Below the pieces are notes generated by a model. The model was not told where the DNA came from, did not search any database, and saw only the letters and a list, made by a program, of their open reading frames with translations. A DNA stretch of 64,000 nucleotides from Bradyrhizobiaceae bacterium PARB1 (GTDB taxonomy: Bacteria > Pseudomonadota > Alphaproteobacteria > Rhizobiales > Xanthobacteraceae): contig NKIY01000013.1 in NCBI GenBank assembly GCA_002256345.1, positions 1 through 64,000 on the forward strand, read 5' to 3'. This document shows, piece after piece, positions 1 through 9,102 of the stretch; position 1 is the stretch's first letter; each line of letters opens with the position of its first letter. Position numbers and translations under genes: made by a program.

Positions 1-169
1 TCTCCGCCGTTCACCATGTGCCGTCGCAGCCGAACTATCGGCTCTCCCCCGTAGTGGGGAGTGACGGTGACCCCCGGCCTCCCGAGTCCAGCTTGCGAGG
101 CTGGCCGCAGGCACCGCATCCTGTCCCACTCAAAGAACGCCTCATGAGAGCGCCCCTCGCGAACAAGAC
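1..169 (-). ncRNA. ssrS: 6S RNA, 3' end cut by window edge
   Basis: Read on the minus strand, this stretch has no reading frame and is rich in pairing segments. Near the left edge it contains GAGCCGATAGTTCGG and CTGCGACGGCACAT, which closely match E. coli 6S RNA (GAGCCGATATTTC and CTGCGACGACACAT). 6S RNA mimics an open promoter and sequesters sigma70-RNA polymerase in stationary phase. A good sigma70 promoter sits just upstream. The transcript is about 169 nt within the window and runs off the edge, so the 3' end and its usual neighbours (zapA, 5-formyltetrahydrofolate cyclo-ligase) cannot be seen. The call is by motif recognition, not by a covariance model. Confidence 0.6.
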
Positions 170-175
170 GGCAGG

Positions 176-205
176 GATATAGGGCCAGGAGAGGAATATT
201 GTCAA
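176..205 (-). promoter_or_regulatory. sigma70-type promoter of the 6S RNA
   Basis: On the minus strand a perfect TTGACA (200-205) is followed after 18 bases by TATATC (176-181). This places the start of transcription at about 168-170, at the beginning of the structured RNA. No open reading frame follows, which fits an RNA gene. Confidence 0.6.
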
Positions 206-399
206 GAACAAAAATAGAACGAAACTGTTGGGGAAGCTGTCGCGGTGGCGAGGGGAGACCCATCGCTATCTCCGTGCACGGGCTGCCGGGCGTGCCACGC
301 GATGCGACCCTATAGCACCTAGGATTTCGCCTTTCCGGTTCCGCGCTGTTCGCAGGGAACCAACCCCTGCGTCAGATTGTTGCAGCGCATGACGTCTCG

Positions 400-1614
400 A
401 TGACGCGTTGTAGCGGATTTCATATGGCTTCTCCCCAAGCAGTGGCCTCACCCGAGCCTGAGAATCGCGATCGTTCCCATCCACCAAGAGATGACACAGC
501 GCCATCGAGGGAGGCACGCGAGCCCGCCGATCGACCGGACGAACAGGCTGAAACCGCGGATGCCAAACCCGCGTCGAAGCCGTCGATCGGAGAACGGCTT
601 CGGCGGCATCCGTTACTGACGACGATTGCCGCGATCGCGCTCGTTGCCTGCGTCGCTTTCGGCATCGTCTACTGGCTCGATGCGCGGCATTACGAGACCA
701 CCGACGATGCCTTTGTCGATGCACGCAGCTTCTCCGTTGCGGCCAAGGTCGGCGGCTATGTCACCGACGTTCCCGTCACAGACAACCAGCATGTCGATGC
801 CGGCGCCGTGCTCGCCCAGATCGACACCCGCGATTACGTCGCCGCGCGCGATCAGGCGCAGGCGCTGGTCCAGCAGGCGCAGGCCAATATCAAGAATGTC
901 GAGGCACAGATCTTCAGCCAGGACGCGCAGATTCAACAGGCCCGCGATCAGGCCGATCAGGCGGCAGCGCAACTGCAATTTGCCGAGCAAGAGGCGGTAC
1001 GCGCAGAAGATCTGGTGCAGAAGGGCGCCGGCACCGTACAGCAGCAGCAGCGCACCAAATCCGATCTTCAAGCGTCGCAGGCAAATGACAGCCGCGCCAA
1101 GACGGGCGTGATCTCGGCCCAACGGCAGATCGACGTGCTCAAGGCGCAGCAGAAGAATGTTGAGGCCGGTCTTGCGCAGGCCAGGGCCCAGCTCGAACAG
1201 GCTGAGCTCAATCTGAGCTACACAAAGATCACGGCGGCGCAGGCCGGCCGCGTCGTCAAACTGTCTGGCGCCAAGGGCACGCTGGTCGCCGCCGGACAGA
1301 GCCTGATGATGTTCGTGCCCGACGATATCTGGGTCACCGCCAACTACAAGGAAACGCAGGTCACCGACATGCGGCCGGGCCAGCCGGCCGAGATCCGCAT
1401 CGATGCCTATCCCGACCGCAAGATCACCGGCCATGTCGCCTCGGTGCAGCCCGGTTCCGGCACGGTGTTCAGCCTGCTGCCCGCCGAGAACGCCACCGGC
1501 AACTATGTGAAGGTCGTGCAGCGCGTGCCGGTGAAGATCGTCGTCGATCAGTGGCCGGCGGATCTCACCATCGGGCCCGGCATGTCTGTCGTGCCGCGGG
1601 TGAAAGTGCGGTGA
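400..1614 (+). CDS. HlyD/EmrA-family membrane fusion protein
   Basis: Periplasmic adaptor linking an inner-membrane drug exporter to an outer-membrane channel. The 404 residues show a polar cytoplasmic tail rich in Pro, Glu and Asp (1-70), one membrane segment (about 72-93), a lipoyl-like half domain, a long Gln/Ala-rich coiled coil (about 150-265), the second half of the lipoyl domain and a beta barrel. The motif YETTDDAFVDA after the membrane segment is typical of the EmrA branch. ATG at 424 is an alternative start; neither has a clear ribosome site. The stop overlaps the GTG start of the next gene, an MFS exporter, so the two form a translationally coupled EmrAB-type pair. Confidence 0.9.
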   Translation: MTRCSGFHMASPQAVASPEPENRDRSHPPRDDTAPSREAREPADRPDEQAETADAKPASKPSIGERLRRHPLLTTIAAIALVACVAFGIVYWLDARHYETTDDAFVDARSFSVAAKVGGYVTDVPVTDNQHVDAGAVLAQIDTRDYVAARDQAQALVQQAQANIKNVEAQIFSQDAQIQQARDQADQAAAQLQFAEQEAVRAEDLVQKGAGTVQQQQRTKSDLQASQANDSRAKTGVISAQRQIDVLKAQQKNVEAGLAQARAQLEQAELNLSYTKITAAQAGRVVKLSGAKGTLVAAGQSLMMFVPDDIWVTANYKETQVTDMRPGQPAEIRIDAYPDRKITGHVASVQPGSGTVFSLLPAENATGNYVKVVQRVPVKIVVDQWPADLTIGPGMSVVPRVKVR

Positions 1615-3221
1615 GCGACATCACGGCCAGCGCGGGCGGATGGACGCCGGAGCGCTCGGCGGCAGGCGGTCACAATCCGTATCTGATCGCGGTGGTGGTC
1701 TCGATCGCCACCTTCATGGAGGTGCTCGACACCACCATCGCCAATGTCGCGCTCCGCCACATTGCCGGCGGCCTCGCGGTCGGCATCGACGAGAGCACCT
1801 ATGTCATCACCAGCTATCTGGTCGCCAATGCCATTGTGCTGGCGATCTCCGGCTGGCTCGCCACGGTGATCGGCCGCAAGCGCTTCTACATGATCTGCGT
1901 TGCGGTCTTCACGCTGGCCTCGCTGCTGTGCGGCTTCGCCTGGAGCCTGGAATCGCTGGTGCTGTTCCGCATCCTGCAAGGGCTCGGCGGCGGCGGCATG
2001 GCGACATCGGAACAGGCGATCCTCGCCGATTCCTTTCCGCCGCATAAGCGCGGCCAGGCCTTTGCCATCTATGGCGTCGCCGTCGTCGTCGCACCCGTCG
2101 TCGGCCCGACGCTCGGCGGATGGATCACCGATACATATACGTGGCACTGGGTGTTTCTGATCAATGTGCCGATGGGCCTGATCTCGCTGTTCCTGGTCGG
2201 CACGCTGGTGAGCGAGCCATCCAGCGCTGAAGCCGAGCGCAAGGCGTTGCTGAAGAAAGGCCTGCGCCCCGACCTCATTGGCTTCGCATTGGTGGCGATC
2301 GGGCTCGGCTCGCTCGAATTCGTGCTCGACGAGGGCCAGCGCAAGGACTGGTTCGGCTCGACGATGATCACGAGTTTCGCTGTGATCGCGGCGGTCAGCC
2401 TGCTGGCGCTGATCCCGTGGGAGCTGACGCGCAAGGAGCCCATCGTCGATCTGCGCTTGCTTGGCCGCCGCCAGTTCGCCGCCTGCTTCCTGGTGATGCT
2501 CGGCACCGGCGCGGTGCTGATCTCGACCACGCAGATGGTGCCGCAACTGCTGCAGGCCGATTTCGGTTACACGGCGCTGCTGGCCGGACTCGCGTTATCG
2601 CCCGGCGGTCTTGCGACCTTGTGCATGATGCCGATCGTCGGCCGCCTGATCGGCGTCGTGCAGCCGAAATATCTGCTGGTGTTCGGCGCTTCCGTGGTGG
2701 CCTTGTCGATGTGGCATCTCACGGGATTGGACGGCAACATCACCTATGGCTATGCCGCCTTTGCGCGCATCTTCCTCGCCATCGGCCTGCCGTTCCTTTT
2801 CCTGCCGGTGACCACCGCCTCCTATAACGGCATTCCGCCAGATAAAACCAATCAGGCTTCGGCGCTGATCAATGTCGCTCGCAATATCGGCGGCTCCATG
2901 GGCGTGGCGCTGGCGCAGACCATGCTGGCGCAGCGGCAGCAGTTTCACCAGTCGCGATTGATCGAGCATGCGGCGCCGTCCGATATCGGCTATCAGCGCA
3001 CGCTCGATCAGGTGACGCGCTACTTCCTCGATCACGGCTCCAGCCAGTCCGACGCGTCGAGCCGCGCCATCGGCTGGATCGGCCAGACCATCCAGCGGCA
3101 GGTGGATCTGCTGGCCTATATCGATGTGTTCTGGTGTCTTGCGATCGTCGGGCTGATCATGATTCCGATCGCGCTGACGATCAAATCGATGGATCTGTCG
3201 GCGCCGCCCAAGGGGCACTAG
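1611..3221 (+). CDS. DHA2-family MFS multidrug exporter (EmrB/QacA type)
   Basis: Proton-driven drug efflux protein of 14 membrane spans working with the adaptor encoded just upstream. The GTG at 1611 overlaps the upstream stop (GTGA), giving a 536-residue protein, the usual length for EmrB. The early motif DTTIANVALRHIAGG and the later GRRFYM-like loop (GRKRFYM) are typical of the DHA2 branch. An open frame extends back to 1551, but that would overlap the adaptor by 64 bases. The 3' end overlaps the convergent small membrane protein gene by 4 bases. The substrate cannot be told from sequence. Confidence 0.92.
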   Translation: MSDITASAGGWTPERSAAGGHNPYLIAVVVSIATFMEVLDTTIANVALRHIAGGLAVGIDESTYVITSYLVANAIVLAISGWLATVIGRKRFYMICVAVFTLASLLCGFAWSLESLVLFRILQGLGGGGMATSEQAILADSFPPHKRGQAFAIYGVAVVVAPVVGPTLGGWITDTYTWHWVFLINVPMGLISLFLVGTLVSEPSSAEAERKALLKKGLRPDLIGFALVAIGLGSLEFVLDEGQRKDWFGSTMITSFAVIAAVSLLALIPWELTRKEPIVDLRLLGRRQFAACFLVMLGTGAVLISTTQMVPQLLQADFGYTALLAGLALSPGGLATLCMMPIVGRLIGVVQPKYLLVFGASVVALSMWHLTGLDGNITYGYAAFARIFLAIGLPFLFLPVTTASYNGIPPDKTNQASALINVARNIGGSMGVALAQTMLAQRQQFHQSRLIEHAAPSDIGYQRTLDQVTRYFLDHGSSQSDASSRAIGWIGQTIQRQVDLLAYIDVFWCLAIVGLIMIPIALTIKSMDLSAPPKGH

Positions 3222-3412
3222 ACCGGTCGGGGTGCCCGACGGCGGCGACGGATCGCAATGACGATGACCACCAGCGGGATCGCAAGTGCGATCCACGACA
3301 GCCCCCACCACACGCCGCCTTCGCCGAGCAGTGCGGAGGCGAGGCCGAGGCAGGTGAGGACGGCCAGCAGAAACGGCCATCGCCAGATCCTGGCTGCGTT
3401 GTTGCGGGTCAT
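3218..3412 (-). CDS. small membrane protein of the siderophore uptake operon
   Basis: A 64-residue protein with two predicted membrane helices (about residues 12-28 and 35-54) and a strongly basic C-terminus (RRRRRAPR). Its ATG overlaps the stop of the PepSY protein gene by four bases (ATGA), so it is probably the third gene of the receptor operon. No family was recognised. It could help assemble the PepSY protein or be an accessory of iron release; this is inferred only from position. Confidence 0.6.
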   Translation of the reverse strand: MTRNNAARIWRWPFLLAVLTCLGLASALLGEGGVWWGLSWIALAIPLVVIVIAIRRRRRAPRPV

Positions 3413-4608
3413 TCGGCGGCCTCCCGGGGCAGAGCCGGATGTGCGGCCCTGTTGCTGGCCACGAGTTCACTGTCGGCCTCCGGAACCCGCGCCGACGATT
3501 TGCGCGACAGCCAGAGATACAGGCCGCTGCCCAGCACCACGATGGTGACGAGGTCGAGCAGAGCCCAGATGATCTTCAGCGGCATGCCGCCGTAATCGCC
3601 GAAATGCAGCGGCCGCGACACCTGCAGGGCGCGGAGATACCAAGGCATCTCGATGCTGCGATCGAACGCACCGGTGCGGGCATCGACAAGCGCAGGGGTG
3701 AAGAGGCGTGACGTCAGCGCCGTGCGTCCCTTGGTCCAGACCAGATAATGATAGGGCGAGCCGAAGGCGGCGCCCGGGAACATGATGCTCATAGGCGTCA
3801 TGCCGGGAAGGTTCTTCTGCACGGTGTCGAATGCCGCTTGCGGCGAGCTCAATTCCGACGTTGCCGGCACCGGCTTGCCGCGCAGCGGCTCCAGCATGGC
3901 CTTCACATCGGTCTGCTGCCAGAGCGAGAACAGCGGCGTCGACAGCTCGTTGATGACGCCGGTGACGCCGACCACGAGCAGCCAGGCGAGCGTCACCACA
4001 CCGAGCACATTGTGCAGATCCAGCCATTTGATGCGCCGCGAACGATCGGCGCGGACGGTGGCGAAATCCAGTTTCCGCATGAACGGGCCATACACGACGA
4101 TGCCCGAAACAACTGCAATCACGAACAGCAACGCCATGAAACCCATGAACAGATCGCCGGGCAGGCCGGCGAACAGGTCGCGGTGCAGGCGCAGCATCAG
4201 TTCGGTGAAGCCGATGCCGTCGGCATTGTAGGGCTTGGTCTGCTTCAGTACCTGGCCGGTATGGGCATCGAAGCGGATCCAGTGCGACGACTTGCGGTTC
4301 TCGATATAGGTTTGCCAGCTCGGCGCCATGGTGACGACAATCTTGGGTTCGTCGTCATCGATGAAGGTGAACAGCACGATCTCGCCCGGATACATTTTCA
4401 GGCTGGTGTCGATCACCGTATCGGCGCTGACCCGCGGCGTGCCTGACGGGACAGATGCATAGGGCAGGCCGTTATCAAGGAGATCGTCGATCTCGTCGTG
4501 GAACACCAGTGGCAGGCCGGTGAGGCAGATCAGCAGCAGAAATGCGGTGCAGACGAGGCTGGTCCATTTGTGGACCCAGAACCATTTTCGCAATGCCGAG
4601 CGTGTCAT
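3409..4608 (-). CDS. PepSY-associated TM protein (PiuB/FoxB-like)
   Basis: Inner-membrane protein of 399 residues. It has a membrane helix near the start (about 14-36), a large periplasmic part with PepSY-like stretches, two helices in the middle (about 150-172 and 198-222) and a last one at about 345-370. Family members sit next to TonB-dependent siderophore receptors and are thought to reduce or release ferric iron from the siderophore in the periplasm. Here it lies 49 bases downstream of such a receptor and overlaps the small membrane protein gene, supporting that role. Confidence 0.88.
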   Translation of the reverse strand: MTRSALRKWFWVHKWTSLVCTAFLLLICLTGLPLVFHDEIDDLLDNGLPYASVPSGTPRVSADTVIDTSLKMYPGEIVLFTFIDDDEPKIVVTMAPSWQTYIENRKSSHWIRFDAHTGQVLKQTKPYNADGIGFTELMLRLHRDLFAGLPGDLFMGFMALLFVIAVVSGIVVYGPFMRKLDFATVRADRSRRIKWLDLHNVLGVVTLAWLLVVGVTGVINELSTPLFSLWQQTDVKAMLEPLRGKPVPATSELSSPQAAFDTVQKNLPGMTPMSIMFPGAAFGSPYHYLVWTKGRTALTSRLFTPALVDARTGAFDRSIEMPWYLRALQVSRPLHFGDYGGMPLKIIWALLDLVTIVVLGSGLYLWLSRKSSARVPEADSELVASNRAAHPALPREAAE

Positions 4609-4657
4609 CGCCGTTTCCCCGATTGCAACAGCCGCTTTCCGAATTGCTGTCGTCAGC

Positions 4658-6949
4658 CTACCAGCGATAGCGCAAGGTCGCGATTACCTCGCGGCGAAGG
4701 CCATAGTAACAGCCGAAATCCTGGCACAGCGTCACATAGGTCTTGTCGAACAGGTTGTTGGCATTGACTTGGCCGGTGAAACCCTTCCACTCCTTGTTGA
4801 GCGCGCCGAAATCGTAATGCAGGCCGGCATCGACCAGCGTGACGGACGGCACGAAGAAGGTATTGGCATTGTTGCCGGCGGTGTCGCCGAGATAGCGCAC
4901 GCCGGCAGAGAAGCCGAAGCCGTCGAGCGGGCCGCTGTGGAAGGTGTAGTCGGCCCACAGATTGGCGCTGTGACGCGGCATGCCGGTCGGGCGCTGGCCG
5001 AGTTGCGCGGCATTGTTCGTGCTGGTCACCTTCTGATCGAGATAGGTGTAGGAACCCAGCACCGTGAGGTCGCGCGTCACTTCGGTCTTGGCTTCGAGTT
5101 CGAGGCCGCGCGAGCGGATCTCGCCGGTCTGCACGCTGAACAGCGGATGCAGGAGGTCGGTGGTGAGCACGTTCTGCTGCTTCAGGTCGAACAGCGCCAT
5201 CGTATAGATCGATTTCGCATTCGGCTGATACTTGATGCCTGCCTCATATTGCTGTCCGCGGGTCGGCACGAAAGGCAGGCCATTGAAGCCGGTGCCGACG
5301 GCAGGCTGGAACGACTCGGTATATTGCACATAGGGCGATATGCCGTTGTCGAACTTGTAGAGCAGGGCTCCGCGCTTGCTGGTGGCGCTGTCGGTCTGGT
5401 CGACGGCGGTGATCGCATTGGTCAGGAGACTGGTCGAGGTGCTCTTGCTGTTGGCCTGATCGCGGCGGATGCCGAGCAGGGCAACCCAGTTGTTGAAGGT
5501 GATCTGGTCCTGCGCATAGAAGCCGAGCTGTTCGATCTTCTGGTCGCGCTTCTGGGTCAGGGTGATGATCGGTGATGGACCATAGACCGGGTTCAGTGCA
5601 TTGATGGTGGTCGCCGTGCCGGAGCCATTGATGGCATTGTCGGTGGCGTAGCGATAATCGATGCCGAACAGCACGGTGTGCTCGAAGGCGCCGACGCGGA
5701 ATTTGCCTTCGGCCTGGTTGTCCATGGAGAACGAGCGGATCGCTTCCTGGGTGGTGTAGGCGCCGCGGGTCAGCTTGGTCGGATCGGTCAGATTCACATC
5801 CGGCGATGTCACCGCCGAATAGCTCGCATTGTCCATGTAGCGCAGGTTCTGGCGCACGGTGAGGCCGCCGTCGAACTTGTGCTCGAACTGATAACCGATC
5901 GAGGTGAAGTCGCGCGAGGTGCGATCAAAGCCGGGCTGGCCGGAGAAGAAGCTGGTCGGGATGTACTGGCCGTTATAGGGCGTGATCATGCCGACGCCGC
6001 GCGGCAGCAGCTGATTGTAGAAGCCTGCCTTCGGATCGCGTTGATAGACGCCCTGGATGGTCAGGGTCGTCTGGTTATCAGGGCGCCAGGTCAACGACGG
6101 CGCGATCGAGACGCGCTGATAACTGCGGGTGTCCACCTGGCTGCCGACATCGTAGCCGGAGGCGGTGAGGCGGTAGAGAAACTCCTTGTTCTTGTCGAGC
6201 GGACCCGACAGATCGACGCCGCTCTGCACGCGGCCATAGCTGCCGGTGGAGACGAACATCTCGTGATAGGGGTCTTCGGTCGGCCGCTTGCTGACCATGT
6301 TGACGACGCCGCCGGGCGAGGCCTGGCCATAGAGGATCGAGGACGGACCGCGCAGCACTTCCACGCGTTCGAGATTGAAAGGCTCGACGATCGGATAGCC
6401 GAAGATGCCGAAATTCACGAGCCGCATGGAATCGAGATACTGATCAGCGAGGAAGCCGCGGATATAGACCTGGTCGAAGCGGCCATCGCTGCCCAGCACT
6501 TCGCTGCGCGTGCCCGGCACATAGCGCACCGCCTGCGCGATGCTCTGCAGCCCCTGCGCCTGGATCTGGTCTTGCGTGACCACCGAAACGGACTGCGGCG
6601 TTTCGATCAGCGGCGTGTCGGTCTTGGTACCGGTGCCACTGCGCGTCGCCACATAGCCATCGACATGGCCCCATGCGATTTCACGCGCCGGCGCGGTGGC
6701 AGGCACGGCCTGCGGCGCATTGGCATTGCGCGAATTGGCGCGGCGGCTCGCGGCGCTGCGCGCGGTGGCTGCGCGGCGTGATGCGGCCGTCGGTTTGCGT
6801 TTGGCGGCGGATTCCTGAACCACGACCGGTGCGAGCTGCTGCGGTGCTGTCTGCGATGCGGCAGGCCGCGACATGCCCGCCGAAAGTGCAATCGTGCTCA
6901 CTGCGCCAAGCGTGATGGCGCGCATGATGTTCTGTTCAAGACCGTTCAC
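4658..6949 (-). CDS. TonB-dependent siderophore receptor
   Basis: Outer-membrane gated channel for a ferric siderophore. The 763 residues show a signal-like N-terminus, a low-complexity Ala/Arg/Asn stretch (about 45-90), a plug domain beginning near residue 112 (ETPQSVSVVTQDQIQ), GQASPGGVVNMVSKRP in the plug and a 22-strand barrel ending in an aromatic residue (LRYRW). No N-terminal STN signalling domain is evident and no ECF sigma pair is nearby, so regulation is probably by an iron repressor rather than surface signalling. ATG at 6925 is an alternative start that would give a shorter n-region. The siderophore (hydroxamate is a guess) is not determined. Confidence 0.92.
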   Translation of the reverse strand: MNGLEQNIMRAITLGAVSTIALSAGMSRPAASQTAPQQLAPVVVQESAAKRKPTAASRRAATARSAASRRANSRNANAPQAVPATAPAREIAWGHVDGYVATRSGTGTKTDTPLIETPQSVSVVTQDQIQAQGLQSIAQAVRYVPGTRSEVLGSDGRFDQVYIRGFLADQYLDSMRLVNFGIFGYPIVEPFNLERVEVLRGPSSILYGQASPGGVVNMVSKRPTEDPYHEMFVSTGSYGRVQSGVDLSGPLDKNKEFLYRLTASGYDVGSQVDTRSYQRVSIAPSLTWRPDNQTTLTIQGVYQRDPKAGFYNQLLPRGVGMITPYNGQYIPTSFFSGQPGFDRTSRDFTSIGYQFEHKFDGGLTVRQNLRYMDNASYSAVTSPDVNLTDPTKLTRGAYTTQEAIRSFSMDNQAEGKFRVGAFEHTVLFGIDYRYATDNAINGSGTATTINALNPVYGPSPIITLTQKRDQKIEQLGFYAQDQITFNNWVALLGIRRDQANSKSTSTSLLTNAITAVDQTDSATSKRGALLYKFDNGISPYVQYTESFQPAVGTGFNGLPFVPTRGQQYEAGIKYQPNAKSIYTMALFDLKQQNVLTTDLLHPLFSVQTGEIRSRGLELEAKTEVTRDLTVLGSYTYLDQKVTSTNNAAQLGQRPTGMPRHSANLWADYTFHSGPLDGFGFSAGVRYLGDTAGNNANTFFVPSVTLVDAGLHYDFGALNKEWKGFTGQVNANNLFDKTYVTLCQDFGCYYGLRREVIATLRYRW

Positions 6950-7038
6950 TGAAGTTGCCCCGCATTCCCGCGCCGCAACGGGCGGCGTCGTTTGTGCGAC
7001 GTTCTAACGCGGCGGGTGCGACAAAAAAGTCTTTGGGG

Positions 7039-7070
7039 CTTAGAATTAGTTGAAAGTTAGCTTTAGAATT
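7039..7070. promoter_or_regulatory. two TTAGAATT half-sites upstream of receptor gene
   Basis: CTTAGAATT (7039-7047) and CTTTAGAATT (7061-7070) form a direct repeat about 22 bases apart, in an AT-rich island between the receptor start and the convergent metallo-hydrolase gene. TTAGAA resembles one arm of the iron-control elements bound by Irr in the Bradyrhizobium group. No full palindrome is present, so this is a tentative operator only. Confidence 0.3.
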
Positions 7071-7104
7071 TTTCCAGTGAGCGCAGTGGTTGAGCGTGTT
7101 GTCG

Positions 7105-7923
7105 CTACACGCCGTCGAGAATGATCACCGTCGGCGCCTTCGGCAATGTGCCGAGAGAGATGGTCAATGTTCGCTGTGTCCGCTGATCGATCTCGAAGCT
7201 CCGCCCGATCTTCTGCATGAAATCGCTCAGCGGCGTCATGAAGCGATGCATGGGCAGCGCGACGGATGCGCGCAGGCGCTTGGTGATGTCGGAGATGCCG
7301 TCCAGCGACATCGTATAGCTGCCGTCGATCGGCACCATCACGATGTCCAGCCGGCCGATCGCGGCGAAGTGACTTTCGTCGAGCTTGTGATGGAGGTGAC
7401 CGAGATGGCCGATGCACAGGCCGGCGACCTCGAAGATGAAGATCGAGTTGCCGTCCTTCATCATTTCTCCGCCGGCATCGTCGCCATAGTAGCGTCGGAT
7501 GTCGGTGGTGACATTACGGATCAGCACGTCGCCGATGCGCTCGTGGATATGCGCTGGCTGTCCGTTCTCGCCCCAGCCATGGAGCACGGTCTTGATGCGT
7601 GGATCGGGATTCAGCGTGTAGTGGGTGCTGTGCGCGCGGTTCATCGTCACGACGTCGGGAATGCGGTCCAGCTTGTAGACACCGTTATAGTCGGTGGCGA
7701 TGGTCACGCCGCCCGGTGTGTCGATGTAGTAGGTGGAGTGCCCGGCATAGGTGATGGAGACTTCGTCGGCTTTGGCGGCAGTGCGGCGCAGGCTGACGGG
7801 GGTCGCGAGTGGTGGCCGGGTGGCCATGGCCAGACATTCGCTGCCACGTGGCGTGTTCTGAGCGAAGGCCGGCGCGGCTAGCCAGCTGAAAGCCATCAGG
7901 ACGACAGGCAGTAGTCGCAGCAT
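7105..7923 (-). CDS. secreted metallo-beta-lactamase-fold (UlaG-like) protein
   Basis: A 272-residue protein with a clear signal peptide (residues 1-22, cut after AFAQ), which fixes the start at 7923 although the frame is open further upstream. The body resembles the UlaG/YtnP metallo-hydrolases: YAGHSTYYID near the start, HLGHLHH in the middle, VPIDGSYTMSLD and ALPMHRF near the end. The metal motif that is normally THxHxDH reads NRAHSTHY, so one His and the Asp are replaced. Either it binds metal differently or it is inactive as a hydrolase. It ends towards the receptor gene and stands alone; the substrate is unknown. Confidence 0.75.
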   Translation of the reverse strand: MLRLLPVVLMAFSWLAAPAFAQNTPRGSECLAMATRPPLATPVSLRRTAAKADEVSITYAGHSTYYIDTPGGVTIATDYNGVYKLDRIPDVVTMNRAHSTHYTLNPDPRIKTVLHGWGENGQPAHIHERIGDVLIRNVTTDIRRYYGDDAGGEMMKDGNSIFIFEVAGLCIGHLGHLHHKLDESHFAAIGRLDIVMVPIDGSYTMSLDGISDITKRLRASVALPMHRFMTPLSDFMQKIGRSFEIDQRTQRTLTISLGTLPKAPTVIILDGV

Positions 7924-8143
7924 GATCCGGTGGTCTCCGAATTCAACGGTGATGACTGTATCGCCAAAAGCGGGTTCTGCAACGCCGGCTGTATGGTCGA
8001 TCCGCAGGCAATTGCCCAAAAGATGACAGCGACAGTCTAACCCTGCTGATGTGACTATGGCTGCCATGCGCCATGGCTTGATCCGTTGCTGATATCGCGG
8101 CGGTCGGCTAGTTCTTTGCACGGGCCGCTGAGAGCATGAGCAA

Positions 8144-9061
8144 TTGTCGTCCGATCCGATCCAGCCCTGGGAATTTGTCAGCCGCGATGATGGCGCTCTG
8201 GCGTCGTCCCGGCATTGGGTCTTCGACACTGCGCGCGCTTTGTTGACGCAACCCCTCGACATTGCGATCGGCGATATCCTGCGGTCGATCGGGACCAGTG
8301 CCGGTGCCGATCGGGCCTGGATGTTCGAATACGAGCACGACTATCTGCGATTCCGTAACACCCACGAATGGAGCAGCGAGAGCGCCGGTTCCTTCGTGCA
8401 GGATTTGCAGAACGTTCCCGTCACGATGATCGGCTGGTTGCATCAGCATCTGGTGGCGGGGCAGGCGGTGATGATCAACGACATCGACGCGTTGCCCCGC
8501 AGTGCCGGCCCGCTGCGCGCCGAATTCGTCCGCCAAAACAACAAGAGCGTGCTCAGCGTGCCGATGTTCCACGACGGCCGGTTGGTTGCCTGCATCGGTT
8601 TCGATGCCGTGGAGGCGCCGCGGAGATGGTCCGGTGAAATTGCCGAGCTGTTCTCCTGTGCGGACCTCATTGCGGCCGCACGCTATGGAAGATCGCAGAT
8701 CGGTGTGGGCGAGGCGTCATTGGCGCCCGATGCGCTGATCTATCTGCGCCGCGCCAATGGCGTGCGCGGGACGCCTCTGGCAGACATCGTCGGACTGCGA
8801 TCGTCGAAGGACTATACCGAAGTGTGGCTGGTCGATGGAACGATGGCGCTCGATCTGCGCACGCTGACGCAGTGGCTCGGCCTGCTTCCCGCGGGCGGCT
8901 TCGTGCGTATTCACCGCACCGCAGTGGTCAATCATCAGTTCGTTCGCGATATCGAACGCCGTGGCAGCGACGCTTGGCAACTGCGCGTGCATGACTTCAA
9001 GGAGCTCTGGCCCGTGTCGCGTTCGGGCCGCGCTGAATTGCGGGCACGTCTGGGCATATGA
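8144..9061 (+). CDS. GAF-LytTR transcriptional regulator
   Basis: A 305-residue regulator with an N-terminal GAF-type sensory domain (about 20-165; WMFEYEHDYLRFRNTHEW, LSVPMFHDGRLVACIGFD) and a C-terminal LytTR DNA-binding domain (about 197-303; LRSSKDYTEVWL, GGFVRIHRTAVVNHQFV). There is no membrane segment or receiver domain, so it probably senses a soluble ligand in the cytoplasm. The start is TTG at 8144 with GAGAG about 10 bases upstream; the only nearby ATG (8136) is in another frame, and an in-frame stop at 8129 limits extension. It lies directly upstream of the serine hydrolase and autotransporter genes and probably controls them. Confidence 0.82.
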   Translation: MSSDPIQPWEFVSRDDGALASSRHWVFDTARALLTQPLDIAIGDILRSIGTSAGADRAWMFEYEHDYLRFRNTHEWSSESAGSFVQDLQNVPVTMIGWLHQHLVAGQAVMINDIDALPRSAGPLRAEFVRQNNKSVLSVPMFHDGRLVACIGFDAVEAPRRWSGEIAELFSCADLIAAARYGRSQIGVGEASLAPDALIYLRRANGVRGTPLADIVGLRSSKDYTEVWLVDGTMALDLRTLTQWLGLLPAGGFVRIHRTAVVNHQFVRDIERRGSDAWQLRVHDFKELWPVSRSGRAELRARLGI

Positions 9062-9102
9062 AACGGCTGCGATTTTCGCAGTGCGTAGCCTGCTATCCTG
9101 AG

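Noticed and set aside
613-1434. Long open frame on the minus strand opposite the membrane fusion protein gene
   Set aside because: It is the mirror of a well-supported gene in high-GC DNA; its translation shows no family features.
1551-1610. Upstream extension of the MFS exporter gene to 1551
   Set aside because: It would overlap the adaptor gene by 64 bases; the GTG at 1611 with a GTGA overlap gives the normal family length.
8136-8180. ATG at 8136 as start of the LytTR regulator
   Set aside because: It is in a different frame from the regulator and stops soon; the regulator frame only offers TTG at 8144 after an upstream stop.
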